Assembly: GCA_037893245.1 (NCBI GenBank)
Contig: JBAIAA010000901.1
Coordinates: forward strand, 124,001-188,000
DNA: 64,000 nucleotides
Origin: Crossaster papposus
Taxonomy: Eukaryota > Echinodermata > Asteroidea > Velatida > Solasteridae
Reading direction: 5' to 3'
Shown here: in pieces, positions 33,706 to 44,540 of the stretch
Layout: the number at the start of each line of letters is the position of its first letter
How positions within the stretch are numbered: the first letter of the stretch is position 1
Made by a program: the position numbers and the translations under genes
The notes under the pieces: generated by a model
The model's input: the letters and a program-made list of their open reading frames with translations, nothing else
The model's database searches: none
What the model was told of the DNA's origin: nothing

Positions 33706-34925
33706 GTAAGCCGATGTTTTTTCTTATTTCTGTACCATTCAACTTGTATGTATTATTGATGATGATGGCCTAAGACATTGCCCTACCGACTGATAATTTT
33801 GACAACCTTAGATCCAGTATGAGTTGCAGCCATCGATAATCTTACTGCCAAATGTTGATTTATGCTGTATCTTTATTGTATGATAATGTAAATAGTTGTT
33901 GCTCTATGATCCCTTTTATTTCCTTATCCAATGTTGGCGTTGCCGTTTATATGATATTGGTGTTTTGTTGTTACCATTGAAGTGATCGGAATTAAGTGAG
34001 TTTTGTATGTCCGCTGCGCTGCCGGACTAACTTTTACATTACCAGCACCGTATACCCCCAATGTCCGAATAACCGCCTCGGTTACCCAGTTGTATATAAC
34101 TTATCTGACGACTCCCTAATTTAGCAGAGTTACCGATCTTATATTCACTTATCATATTTCCCTGTTATCCTATGTTGGAGCATTCATGATTTTAGGCAAA
34201 CCCTTGATAAAGTATTTTGATGCAGTCCTATCCCTAATTGCTGGATCATTGTTTCCCACTTGATTCTGGTCTGGTCTTAACCATGTGTTACTATAGTTTG
34301 TTACCATGGGCACGGGATTGAGTGTCCGATGTAATCCTGTCCCTAAGTGACCTTGTGTAAGGCCACTGCCCACACGCACATTGTTTTTGACTATATTGTT
34401 GAATGAATTTAGACGAAATCAGGAGCAGTCAATTTAGGTTGCGATAGGCTCTCTTATAATTTAGTTGCGTTATATTTTTGTTTTGCCGTGTTCATACACT
34501 GTACAAAATACATGTGTACAAATAATCCATTTAATTGTAGTAGGACTTATTGTCTTTCGAGTCCCTTCACATTATGTGTTGCTAGTTAGAGATATTACCG
34601 CTGGTCAGGCTCTTTACACATTCCATTCAATTAAGTTAGCGCATTTACGACCGTAATTGCTGTTGAGCATGTAAACACCCCTGCCCTTTGCCCCCAGATG
34701 ACCGACCTTCATGTACCAACATGCACGGATTGTTTATTTCCTTGCTCATATTTTGTTTGTTTATTACGACTTCCTTTTGTCGAAGAATAATGTTCTGGGT
34801 GAACACCCCCAACCTTTTCAGGTTTCTTAGTTGTTGGACTATTTTGATTTGCTTTATTGTTGATAGTCCTAGTTTTAAAGTTTGTTGTTAGTTAGTAAAT
34901 TTTATACAAAGTTGGATTTAACCTT

Positions 34926-36005
34926 AGAAGCGAAAAAGACCTTTGATGCGAGTGGACCTGAACTAAAGTGCTCTCACTTTCCAGTTTCATAATATAGTTA
35001 TGCGTAGGAACGAGTGCGGACTTCCCTAATGGGCCAGTCACAAATCAGTTGCGATGCGTCGCCGATGTGTAAAACCGGGAAATTTGAACAAAATCTTGAG
35101 ACAGATCTCACGATTTTGCACCCGTCGGAGGCGCTCTCCGGACGCCTGCGGCTTGTCGCAGATTTTTTAGGCATCGCCACACCCGTCGCGGTCCCCAACT
35201 TTGAACTTAAAATTTTAAGATTGCTCGCAAGATTTTTCACCCATTTTGGGCATCCCAGACACAATCTCCGATGACCTACGATGCCCTCCGATTAATCGGA
35301 GGCGTCCTCCGAATAATCTGAGACTAGTCGCAAGATTCTGTGTGGGATTGGAAATTCAGGTTGAGATTCAATGTCTGCGAGTGGTCTCCAGCGCCCTCCG
35401 ACTGAATCGGAGGCGCCCTGCGACGATTCGTACGCTTTCTGTGATCGTCTCCGACGAATCGTACGGTGGAATCGTAGTAAATCGCCGTGTATATAATCGC
35501 CGCAGATATCGTCTCCGATGCAATCGGAGGCGATCGGAGGCTAATCCCACGATTTTTCGACAAAACCGGGTCAAAATCCTTGAACAAATCTCAGACAATG
35601 TGACTGCTCCACTTTTATTAGGATTATTGCTAGGATTGTTCAAGGATTCTTTATTTTCTACGACGACCCCCGGCCAAAACTAATCCCCGACAGATCGCCG
35701 ACATTGTGACTGGGCCATTAGTCAACTTTTACTAGTTTAGTCAAAAGTTACGTTCCTAACGACATTTTCGCATCATTTGCCACGTGCTCTGTTGATACAG
35801 AACACGAGTCCCCAGGTCACGCTTTGGAGAGTCGACCCGGTTCGATTCTTCGCTCGGCCCTTCGCTTCTCACCACCCCCCTTTTCCGTCTGGACCACCGC
35901 TCGCTGGACTTGTCAGGACCGACGTTACACTACGCGGACCCCATCCGAGTACGACCCGTTGCATCTGCCATCCAAGACAAGCCCGACGCGCTGAAACCCA
36001 GCTAA
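34926..36005 (+). mobile_element. Second copy of the 184-bp block plus GC-rich continuation, possible retrocopy
   Basis: Positions 34926-35029 and 35718-35800 repeat 33522-33705; a MITE splits the two parts. The continuation (35801-36005) is GC-rich and open in more than one frame. One frame ends DKPDALKPS-stop at about 36003, but no protein family is recognised. No clear poly(A) or target duplication was found, so a tandem duplication remains possible. Confidence 0.4.
35030..35717. mobile_element. MITE with TGGGCCAGTCACAA ends
   Basis: The ends TGGGCCAGTCACAA and TTGTGACTGGGCCA are perfect or near-perfect inverted repeats. The interior carries several short hairpins of CTCCGATTAATCGGAG type. 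The target is known from the uninterrupted copy at 33613-33640. The flanks are TAA on the left and TTA on the right, consistent with a short TWA-type duplication as in Harbinger-like elements, but ambiguous by one base. No transposase is present. Confidence 0.85.
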
Positions 36006-36639
36006 GATTTCATATTACCATTGTATAATAATTTACTGTTGTCCTACCTTTTATTGTATTGCTATTATGCGTGTTGATATTTCAGTGGTTTAACCTCATT
36101 GCGTTTGTTTGTATCTATTCATACTTTTGGCTTACACAAAATTTAAGGTTTGTTGACCTTGGACACTTGAGGATTTGTTTCTTGTAGTCCAATGCTCTGA
36201 GATTTTAGTACTCGCCTTTCACCTTCTTTTATATTTTTTCTTCCCCAAAATTACAACTTTTGTTGTAGTTGTTTTTGCTGATTGGTCCTACCTTGTTTTG
36301 GTTGTATTGTTATCTCTAACCGTTACACCACTGAAACGTCACACGTATATTTTGATGATTGTGATATCCTATATTTTATTCTTTTCTGACCAACCACTGT
36401 TGACCGTGACGATATATGATATGATTGATCCAATAATAATATAATTCTTTTCCAAGGGGAAAGAACCAACTTAAACTTTGCTATCTGTGTGATTTTTCTT
36501 ATGAGCAATATCCCTACTTTTTAAACGAACCGACATAGGTCCTCAGACTAAGCTTGAGACAGCCTGTGACAATAGCATTTGGCATCTGCTTTATAATGTA
36601 ATTTGTATGTAAATATAAATAGATTCAAATATAAATATA
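36006..36639. other. AT-rich stretch without recognised gene
   Basis: T-rich sequence with short hydrophobic open frames but no known motif. It may be the 3' part of the unit that starts at 34926. Confidence 0.35.
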
Positions 36640-36925
36640 GGACTTGAGGAAGGATACACCATTTGCAGATATCAACAATATTTACTACTGAATTATTAGG
36701 AAAATTTCTTACTTATTGGAAAGTAAATAATGATACTAGGCATCCAGCAAAATGATTGCGCTAGATATCCCATATTTGTTCAAACATTTGCATTTTATTA
36801 CCAAAAATTCAATACCTGTCTTCGGGTGATCGCGAAAGAAAAGACAACAACTGCCCCCCATTTGTGTTACCAATTTCTGATACATTGTAATTCAAACAAT
36901 TGCCAATGATGTATCCTAACTTTAA
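36640..36925 (+). repeat. R2 MITE-like repeat, copy 4 (most complete)
   Basis: The left end is GAGGAAGGATACACCATTTGC and the right end GCCAATGATGTATCCTAAC, inverted relatives that identify R2 as a MITE of about 285 bp. The interior has ATCAACAATATTTACTAC, AAGTAAATAATGATACTAGG and ATGATTGCGCTAGATATCC, shared with the other copies. Confidence 0.75.
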
Positions 36926-37437
36926 ATTAACTGAGGATTCATAACAAAAATTGGGGGGAAATATTAAAATAGTATAAAATATTAGAAAAACATGCATACT
37001 ACTTTGTAGTTAAAGGCAAAAAAAATGTATTCTTAACCACTTTCATTAGAGGTTTTAGATGAAGTACATGTAATTTGTTTTTTGGGGGAGTGGATAAATG
37101 GATAACAAGTTAAAATTAAAGCTTGTTGTAGTTTATTTATGTAATATGTTGTTATTTTTCAGCTGCTGAAGAAGAAAACGGCAGACAAACAAGATTGGGA
37201 GCCTTTGTTCAAGCTGGTCTGCGTTCCTTAACTTCTGGTGACCAACACGTGCAACCACTTCCAGGCAGAAAACATGTCTTGCCTGTTCAGTGCATCATTT
37301 GTAAAGATATATACTAACAAAGAAAAACGCACGCACAAGCGTAAGGTGCAACGGCTAGTTAATTACGAAACAATGCAGGATGGTAAATTGCTTAAAGCAG
37401 CAAATATTAGGCAGGATGAGCTACTGTTACTAACTTG

Positions 37438-38375
37438 ATATTCAGGGTAGGGGTCTACATGTAGTAGCAATATAGGTAAAATACCACCGTACATGTTACC
37501 AAGGTACACCAAAGTAGCCAGGGAGTACAAGTCAAAAGCAAAGGATGACACTGTGCAGCAAGATTATCAACTGTCATTTCAAGAATGGAGAAGCTCATCC
37601 AATGAAAATTGGTTTAATTTACCTGCCTTATCTTATTTCATAGCATGTTTTATGGGAGTATGTAAATTAAAAAAACTTGAGAAGATTTACATAAGTAAAA
37701 TGGCACTAATTTTCAGTGTCGTAAAAGTGAAAGTCTTGCCTTCAAAAATAATTACTTATCGCGACACATAATTTCGTATTTTAATTATCACTCCTTCAAT
37801 TTCACCTCAGATTAAGATAATCCTTTTGTTTTTACAGGTATATAAATGCAGTTATAATTTTGTTTACGGAAGCATCATAACAAAATTGTAAAAGGAATTT
37901 CAGATGTTGAAACAAAGCACTTGCTCACATTGATGGAAGCTGATGTGCTGGTTTACCTGTAACTCATTTAAGCATAATTATCTACACAAATCTGTTGTAA
38001 CTTTAAAATATCATTGAATTACAATTACTGCACAGATATAACTTACAAAGCAATAATCAATATTGCTGTATCTTTCAGGATAACAATTGGTTAAAGATTG
38101 TCAATCACGTGGCGTTTAAAAGTATACCATTCTAAACAAGTTCTGATATTGTTAAAAAAAATTGCAAAAATAATGATACAAAATTTGTATTTTATCAAAA
38201 CAAGTGTCTCGTTTATTTTATTGTGAAAATTTGCAATAATGTATAATAAATATTTGTCATTGTTCTTATAACTGTTTCTTCTTCTTTTCTTCTGTTCTTG
38301 TTTGTTTTTAATTTTTTTAAATTTTTTTTGGGGGGCACAGGCAAGATACAAACATTCAATACAAACAAGTTTTTT
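37438..38375. other. AT-rich stretch without recognised gene
   Basis: No domain or repeat end is recognised. The 3' flank of the pseudogene at 31618-37437 merges into low-complexity sequence near 38270-38340. Confidence 0.4.
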
Positions 38376-38577
38376 AAAATGCTAAAGAAATAAATGTCAC
38401 CACTTTTTCAAGCCTTTTTAGGAATTTATTTATTGTTCATAAAATGTGGTGGTGGCCGAGTATGAAACTAATTCCAGTTATTGGTGTTTTACTGTAACGT
38501 TGAGCATTGGGTTAAGTTTGTACTAACAGTTTTAAATTATTATTCTGTAGGAGACACAGCGACAATCCGAGGGATCG
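38376..38577 (+). repeat. Duplicated block, copy 2
   Basis: Near-identical to 32745-32952, including the CTGTAG acceptor and GAGACACAGCGACA. The identity ends at GGATC(A/G)TC. After it, A-rich sequence follows, so the rest of the exon was not copied here. Confidence 0.9.
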
Positions 38578-38984
38578 TCCCAAAATCAGTCCCAAAATAA
38601 AAAAAAAAACACAGGCAAGATACAAACATTCGGTTGATAAAATTAAAAGAAACTATGAAAACAAAAACTGAACTGTTGACAACATGAAAAAAACTATAAC
38701 AATCTTGATTGAGGAATATTTCTTTAAATAAGGAATATACAGGAAATCGGGAAAACAAAAACAGCAGTCATTTCTGTCCAGACGAGCTCAAATCGCCCCC
38801 TGCCATTTGTTTGTGTACATTTCAATTCCTCATAGGTTTTGTACACACCTCTCCCGAAGTGACCAACAGAGGGCGCTATTTTCAAGCTTGATATTTTAAT
38901 TGGTTGTCTAATTAATGTGCAATTTTTTTCTCTGGCGAACCTGATATTCTAATTCAATAGGATCATATTTGTATTTCTGGAAAA

Positions 38985-39110
38985 TACCAGGTATGGTCTA
39001 CATTAACGAATTACTGCACGAACGAAGCCCAGTCGCAGACAAACTGGGGCTTGGAAAACAGCTCAAAGATATTTCCTATGACCAGGGGGCATCAGGAAGA
39101 AAATTTCTCG
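38985..39110 (+). repeat. TRIM 5'-flank block, partial copy
   Basis: TTAACGAATTACTGCACGAACGAAGCC...CTGGGGCTTGGAAAACAGCTC...CCTATGACCA matches 52880-52960 and 62665-62750. It marks the outer end of a duplicated segment. Confidence 0.65.
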
Positions 39111-39144
39111 ATATCGGGTCAGAAAATTCCAACGAAATTTTCGG

Positions 39145-39340
39145 CGTTGACCCACCCACCCTTACGGATATTTTTTTTGAAAATGATATCCGGATGCCAT
39201 ACCCACCCCTTTTACGGAATATTTTTTTTTCATTTCATTAACTGGAGTTCGGACCCACCCCTTTAACGGGAAATATTTTTTTCATTTCACCAACTCAAGT
39301 TCGGACCCACCCCTTTAACGGGATATATTTTTCGGAATTC
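39145..39340. repeat. Short tandem array, about 56-bp unit
   Basis: GACCCACCCCTTTAACGGG followed by AAATATTTTTTTCATTTCA and ACTGGAGTTCG is repeated about three times. A related pair (GACCCACC near 39880 and 39930) lies downstream. Confidence 0.8.
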
Positions 39341-40057
39341 GACAGGAGATAATTCGTGACGAGATCGAAAATTTCGGAACGACTTTCGAGATCATTCTGA
39401 ATTTGACCATGGAAATCTGCTCGTTCAGACAGATATAGACGAATCTGTGTCCGTTCACTTTCGCGAACTGCTGCAGCAGTTATTCACTGATAATCATCCC
39501 CGGCGCCCGGCGCCAGTCTCAGTCCGCATCCGGTCCTCAGTTCCTCGGAGTCCAGCGTACTATTATCTTCACTTTCGTTTTCAAAGATTCAATGTTTCCG
39601 AGTTGGAAAATTCGACAATTACCCGTAAATTACGCCGGTTGTCGCTCTTCATTCAGAATGCGGCGGCCGCATATTAAGAATAGGATCGTCGCCCGACACT
39701 GACACCGTGAGAGCAGTCAAAACGGACTTGAAATTGAGAATGCCCGTAAGTTTTTTATTTTTTCTCGATTGAAAATTCGATCACTGACGCTGTCACTGAT
39801 CACGAAAATTTTAACAAAATGCTTGAAAATGGCGAAAAATGGAGTGAAATATTTTTTTGTAGTTCAAGTCAGGTGTTTTGACCCACCTTTTTTGTTGAAT
39901 TTTTTTTTTTTTCATTCCAAAATCCAGTTAGACCCACCACTTTTTGCAAAATTTTCTGGCGCCAGAAAAGTCTGCCGCGAGGCCTGTTAGACCACCCCAC
40001 CCCACACCTGATATCGAAAATTTTTTTTACTGATTCCCCTTGCTATGACCATTATTG

Positions 40058-40420
40058 GGTTGCGAAAGGAATGGGGAGAAGATGGGATAGGGAGAAGATG
40101 GGATGGGGAGAAGATGGGATGGTGAAAAGATGGGGTGGGGGATGGGGAGGGGATGGGGTGGGGAGGGGATGGGGGATGGGGAGGGGATGGGGGATGGGGA
40201 GGGGATGGGGAGGGGAGTGGGGGTGGGTTGGGATGGGAATTAAGTGATGGGATAGGATATGGGATGTGGGATGGGGATCGTGGTGGAGATCGTGGTGGGG
40301 ATCGTGGTGGGGATCGTGGTGGGGATCGTGGTGGGGATCGTGGTGGGGATCGTGGTGGGGATCGTGGTGGGGATCGTGGTGGGGATCGTGGTGGAGATCG
40401 TGGTGGGGATCATGAGTGTG
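40058..40420. repeat. G-rich minisatellites, including 12-bp GGGGATCGTGGT units
   Basis: Up to about 40230 it is built of GGGGATGG/GGGGAGGGGATG words. From about 40275 to 40405, GGGGATCGTGGT is repeated about 11 times, encoding Gly-Gly-Asp-Arg in one frame by chance. Similar GGGGATGG words lie at 52976-53070 and 62757-62775, next to the same duplicated flank. The G-rich strand could form quadruplexes. Confidence 0.9.
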
Positions 40421-40504
40421 GTGATATTATTATGGGGGTACGTGGTATGGGCGAGTATGGGGTGGGCGCATGGACACGAACATCCACCGTGGGAACATAA
40501 TCTA

Positions 40505-40990
40505 TATTTAAGCGAACTAAAGGGAACCTATTACAAACAAAGCAGATTACAAGACTCATTTTTTCCCTTTATTTTGGGCCCCGCAGGGTCATATAAATGT
40601 TTATTACCACTGCTTTAACATATGCAGGAGTGCTGGTGGGCCGGGACGAAATTGTGTTTATTTTAAAATCAAAACAGTTTATCAACGCAGTTTGCACTTA
40701 CCTTAATTACTGCGTTCGCCTGATATTGCGCTACTGGTGGGGCGGTTCCCAGGGGAGAATGGCCGTCGACACACAAAGATAAGCACAATGGATGCACACT
40801 ACGATTGTTGATCTATTTTGACTGTGTTCAGTTGTTGTTGTTGTAGGTTAGGTTGACACTTCCAGCATACTACGTTCCCTTTGTGCCAACTTTGTTCAGT
40901 TGGAATTCAAGTTTATTTACAGGGTCGCCGTGTCAGGTTTACGTGACCCTTTGTGTTTGCTCAACGTTTCATATGAAGCAATAATTTATA
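40505..40990. repeat. R1 repeat, copy 2, left part
   Basis: It matches 16-480 along its length (AACCTATTACAAACAAAG, GTTTATCAACGCAGTTTGCA, GACACACAAAGAT and others). An extra ~40 bp near 40830-40870 is not in copy 1. The right part resumes at about 43740, after the LINE. Confidence 0.75.
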
Positions 40991-41520
40991 TGGGACCTCC
41001 TTTGTGGTGGTCATTGTGCTTGCGGAATGTTGTGATTTTTCAGGAATTCTTTTTAGGTTTTTAGGGCGGCGGGGGGGGGGGGGGGGGGGTGGGGGGGGGG
41101 GGGGGGGGTGCGTTAGTTAACAATAGTTCAGATAGTGTATAGGTATGGGAGACTAAGGGGGAGTCCGTCGGACCCATATCTTGCTGGGTATACAACGTTT
41201 TGGCAGACGCGAGTGTAGCTGCATGCACTTCTCAAAAGGAAAAGGGCAGCGTTCGCCAAGGGAGATAAATCTGAAGTCAAAGGAATTCAGAAAGAAATCG
41301 ACGTACAGGTCAAACGGTCAAAGTTAGACTACAAAAGAAAACTGGAGCAAAACTTTAATGGTCACAACTCGAGAGCTGCGTGGCAGAACATACAGACAAT
41401 GATAGGCTACAAAGGCAAATCTAAACACTCGGCTGACTGTAATAAAGACTTGTTGATGAATTAAATGCTTTTTATTGTAGGTTTGACTCTGACAGTTTTC
41501 ACGATGAAAACAATACCACT

Positions 41521-42972
41521 GTGCAATCTTTAAAGAATAAGATTCAGAACTCTAATGACTCCCTTGTTGTAAATATTGATGAGGTTCGTATTGTTTTTGC
41601 TAGGACTAATGTTAGAAAAGCTCCTGGCCCCAATGGCATCCCTAACAGGGTTTTAAATCTGTGTAGCCAACAACTTGCCCACATTTTTACTCATATTTTT
41701 AATCTTATATTAGACAGTGGAGTTGTTCCGAAGAGCTGGAAATCTTCTTTTATTACCCCTCTACCGAAGGTTAGGAATCCGAAGGAAATGAATGACTATC
41801 GCCCTATAGCACTAACATCCAATGTCATGAAATGTTTTGAAAGGCTTCTTTTAAACATCTTGAACAGCCAAGTTTCACACTTTGACTCATCTCAGTTTGC
41901 TTACAGGAGTAATAGGGGTGTTGAAGATGCCGTGACCATATTTCTTCAGAAATTGTACAATCATTTGGATGCCCCCAAGTCTTTTGATAGATATATCTTT
42001 ATTGATTTTTCTAGTGCTTTTAACTCCATTGTTCCACATATTTTAATTGATAAGTTATTGAGTCTGGATGTTACACCACAGCTTGCGTTGGTTATTCACA
42101 ATTTTCTCCTAGATAGACCACAGAGGGTTAAGTGTAATAATATGGTGTCTAACGTCAAACATTTGAGTATAGGCGCTCCCCAAGGCTGCGTGGTTTCACC
42201 TGTTTTGTTTTCTCTGTACACAAGTGACTGTGTTAATCTTAGTCCCAACTGCAGTTTAATTAAGTATGCAGACGACACAGTTATTAGCGGTTACTTAATC
42301 AATGATTCCACTGAATACATTAGTGCTGTCAAAAAGTTCGTCGACTGGTGTGAGCGCCATCATTTAGTGCTTAACGTCAAGAAAACCAAGGAAATGATCT
42401 TTGACTTCCATCGCTTAGCTGCAGTCGATGAACCCCTGGTCATTCATAATCATCCTATTGAGCAGGTTTTAGAGTACAAGTATTTAGGCACAGTTATTGA
42501 CAGTAAACTCAATTGGAACACTAATTCACAATTACTTTCCAGTAAAGCTAATCAAAGGTTGTACTTCTTGAGAAAACTAAAAGAGTTCCATGTTGACAAT
42601 AGGATTTTAAATCTCTTTTACCAGTCACTGATTCAAAGTATTCTCACTTTTTGTTTGATTTGTAATTTTGGTAATCTGTCTAAACAAAATGTTAAGAAAC
42701 TGGAGAGACCAAGGAAAATCGCTCAGCGTTTAATTGGTACTGATCTAAATTTAGATTCAATTGGTTCACTGTATGAAAAAAGACTAATGCTTAAAGTGCA
42801 CAAAATAATGCAAGACATCTCTCATCCACTTAACAATTGTTTTACATTCAATAGGTCGGGTATTCGTCTTTCTGTTCCTAGGACCTCACTATGCCGCACC
42901 AGACGATCATTTGTTCCTAATGCTATTCACATGTTCAACAACAATGCTAGCAGGGTTACTAAGGGTTGTTAG
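41521..42972 (+). CDS. Rex1-type reverse transcriptase, open over 483 codons
   Basis: The frame is open from the fingers to the C-terminus. Motifs are KAPGPNGIP (near 41617), NDYRPIALTS (41790), FIDFSSAFNSI (motif A, 41995-42030), GAPQGCVVSPVLF (motif B, 42172-42210) and YADDT (catalytic, 42265). DWCERHHLVLNVKKTKE, KYLGTVIDSKLNWN and SSKANQRLYFLRKL follow, all typical of Rex1/L2-like LINEs. The start given is only the first Met; in the element this part is fused to an upstream endonuclease that is absent here, so it cannot be mobile alone. It is the best preserved RT of the window. Confidence 0.85.
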   Translation: MQSLKNKIQNSNDSLVVNIDEVRIVFARTNVRKAPGPNGIPNRVLNLCSQQLAHIFTHIFNLILDSGVVPKSWKSSFITPLPKVRNPKEMNDYRPIALTSNVMKCFERLLLNILNSQVSHFDSSQFAYRSNRGVEDAVTIFLQKLYNHLDAPKSFDRYIFIDFSSAFNSIVPHILIDKLLSLDVTPQLALVIHNFLLDRPQRVKCNNMVSNVKHLSIGAPQGCVVSPVLFSLYTSDCVNLSPNCSLIKYADDTVISGYLINDSTEYISAVKKFVDWCERHHLVLNVKKTKEMIFDFHRLAAVDEPLVIHNHPIEQVLEYKYLGTVIDSKLNWNTNSQLLSSKANQRLYFLRKLKEFHVDNRILNLFYQSLIQSILTFCLICNFGNLSKQNVKKLERPRKIAQRLIGTDLNLDSIGSLYEKRLMLKVHKIMQDISHPLNNCFTFNRSGIRLSVPRTSLCRTRRSFVPNAIHMFNNNASRVTKGC

Positions 42973-43031
42973 CACTTTTTGCCATGGTTCGTTTTTTTTT
43001 TAATGTATTGTCCGCACTGTTGGAATGGATT

Positions 43032-43417
43032 GGCCGGCGAATATATTTTTCCCAAACCTAACTGGCAGATTTCATGAATTATTCAGTAGTTGCATTGGTC
43101 ACTGTACAACACTTTTTCCCCTTATATTAAAAATACTCCAAAGATATCCATTTGACCAGGAAAAACGAAGTGACCTACAGCAGGATTCGAACCAGGGATC
43201 TTTGATCTATAACCCATCCCACTATCCACTACACTACGTATAGCAGCTCGACAACAGCTGTTCTTTAAATTGATTTAATGTAACAAGTTAACTAAATAAC
43301 CACAAAGCTGTGACGTCATGTTTTATTCCGATGAATAAACATAACTTCTCATCCAAACTACTGAATAATTCATGAAATCTGCCAGTTAGGTTTGGGAAAA
43401 ATATATTCGCGGCCGGG
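43032..43417 (-). mobile_element. Foldback element with tRNA-like core, in LINE 3' UTR
   Basis: Inverted ends of about 60 bp begin CGAATATATTTTTCCCAAAC and run through CTAACTGGCAGATTTCATG to AATTATTCAGTAGTT, with only a few mismatches. Between them is a tRNA-like core on the minus strand. The outer sequence GGCCGG is shared by both flanks. It is the better preserved of two family members (other at 20797-21220). Confidence 0.88.
43172..43245 (-). other. tRNA-like core with consensus B box
   Basis: On the minus strand the A-box-like word is TAGTGTAGTGGATAGTGGG and the B box is GGTTCGAATCC, a perfect consensus. The spacing is that of a tRNA gene. The cloverleaf arms and anticodon loop are not clear, so it is not called as a tRNA. 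It could drive pol III transcription of the element. Confidence 0.7.
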
Positions 43418-43739
43418 GCAGCGTTGGCCGGTCACGGGTGGCTACACGGGGGTTGGACAAATTCCCAGCCTGTTATTGTCTTGATGTCCCTATGTGACCG
43501 GTTGGCGTTGTTTTGGCGGGTGCATTTTTGTTAGTGTGCGGGTTTTTTGTTTTTTGTTGCTTTGTATTTCTAATTTAACTTATTTTGTAATTTATATAGT
43601 TTTTATATTGATTATGTATACTTGTATTCGGCCAGTGGATGCCAAGTTTCTATGTTTTTAACGTGGACAAATAAATAAATCTATCTATCTATCTATCTAT
43701 CTATTTATCACGATATGGGTATTGCGCTCTTAAGCATAG

Positions 43740-44540
43740 TCAGGCGAATTATAACTGGTGATTTCAAATGTACACATCTGATCATTTTCAAAAACGCGTG
43801 TTGGACACTGTATGCGCGGTTGTCGTCACACGAAAACAAAATATAGCAGTGATATACTGAATTGAAAAAAAATCTGTCTGTACTGTGAACCCCATGCATT
43901 TTATCATGCTATTTTCGAACGAAAATGTCAGAAAATGGCATCTCCTCAAACATTGTTCGTGTAGATCGTGCCTGTGTACCTGGCTTTGCGGGCGTTTGAG
44001 AAATCACTGAATTCGGGGAGCGATGCACAGAGCTCATTGAGTGCCAATTTGTACGTGTTTCAATGCTTCGCTTTGAGGTAGCGATCTATACGTATTTGCT
44101 GTATGAGATGTGCGGCTCGATCGTGAGCGTGGAAGAATAAATGAGATACCTTTCAACGTTGATGGCCCCCTCCCTCCCCTCCCCCCTCCTCCTAAGTGGT
44201 CCTGTGTAGGAGTTGGCTAGCGTAAGAGTTGACCTGTTCCCACTGCATCATGGACAGAAACCCACGTGGTCGTCTCGTGGTAAATAGTACCCAATAGTAC
44301 CAAAATGTACCCAATTAAAAATAAATATTAAACAGTATTTGTTTACGAGAGGGGTTAACCATAGTACATGCACATCATTTAACTGGTGAAACGTGCAACG
44401 CGACACGGCAATGTTTCCTAAAAATAATTGTAAGGGGTTAAGCTTGCATTTTTATTAAAATTTGGTAAAATGTGACTTTTTGAAAAAAATATTGTATAAG
44501 GGGATAATCTTGCATTTGTATTAACATTGGCTAAAATGCG
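43740..44540. repeat. R1 repeat, copy 2, right part
   Basis: 43764-43795 matches 684-715, and 44246-44480 matches 4117-4400. In between, sequence present here (43800-44240) has no counterpart in copy 1, where the minisatellite stands. No gene is recognised. Confidence 0.65.

Larger units (their letters stand above)
31618..37437 (+). pseudogene. Four-exon transposon-type pseudogene, head-to-head with TRIM copy A
   Basis: Three exons with agreeing phases (31618-31961, 32921-33021 and 37163-37437) have GT-AG junctions. The start lies in a YY1-type GCAAGATGGCGTC word. Readable parts are MASSSDANLAEGGGDESPLYC, VIQFSVKS-stop-AKFRECCTRW, RDHLHHFCKSNGLKTDKKM, LPVQCIICKDIY and RKVQRLVNYETMQDGKLLKA. 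His/Cys words suggest zinc binding, and the last string resembles a family seen in many copies in invertebrate genomes. Three in-frame stops (31735, about 31834, about 31867) and a frame change near 37310 make it a pseudogene. I do not recognise the family by name. The two ATGs of this gene and TRIM copy A are about 350 bp apart, so they may share a promoter. Only three exons were located; further ones may exist. Confidence 0.5.
41215..43707 (+). mobile_element. Rex1-type non-LTR retrotransposon, 5'-truncated, inserted in R1
   Basis: The linker before the RT is readable (KEIDVQVKRSKLDYKRKLEQ, AWQNIQTMIGYKGK, near 41290-41420), with a stop or frame change near 41450. The RT frame follows at 41521-42972, and the 3' UTR is interrupted by the foldback at 43032-43417. 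The element ends with a (CTAT)n tail at about 43680-43705. The endonuclease is missing. A double G run at about 41069-41108 stands just upstream. Confidence 0.8.

Noticed and set aside
40135..40618. Gly-Gly-Asp-Arg repeat protein
   Set aside because: It is a translation of the 12-bp minisatellite; other frames over the same stretch are also open and no start or flank is conserved.
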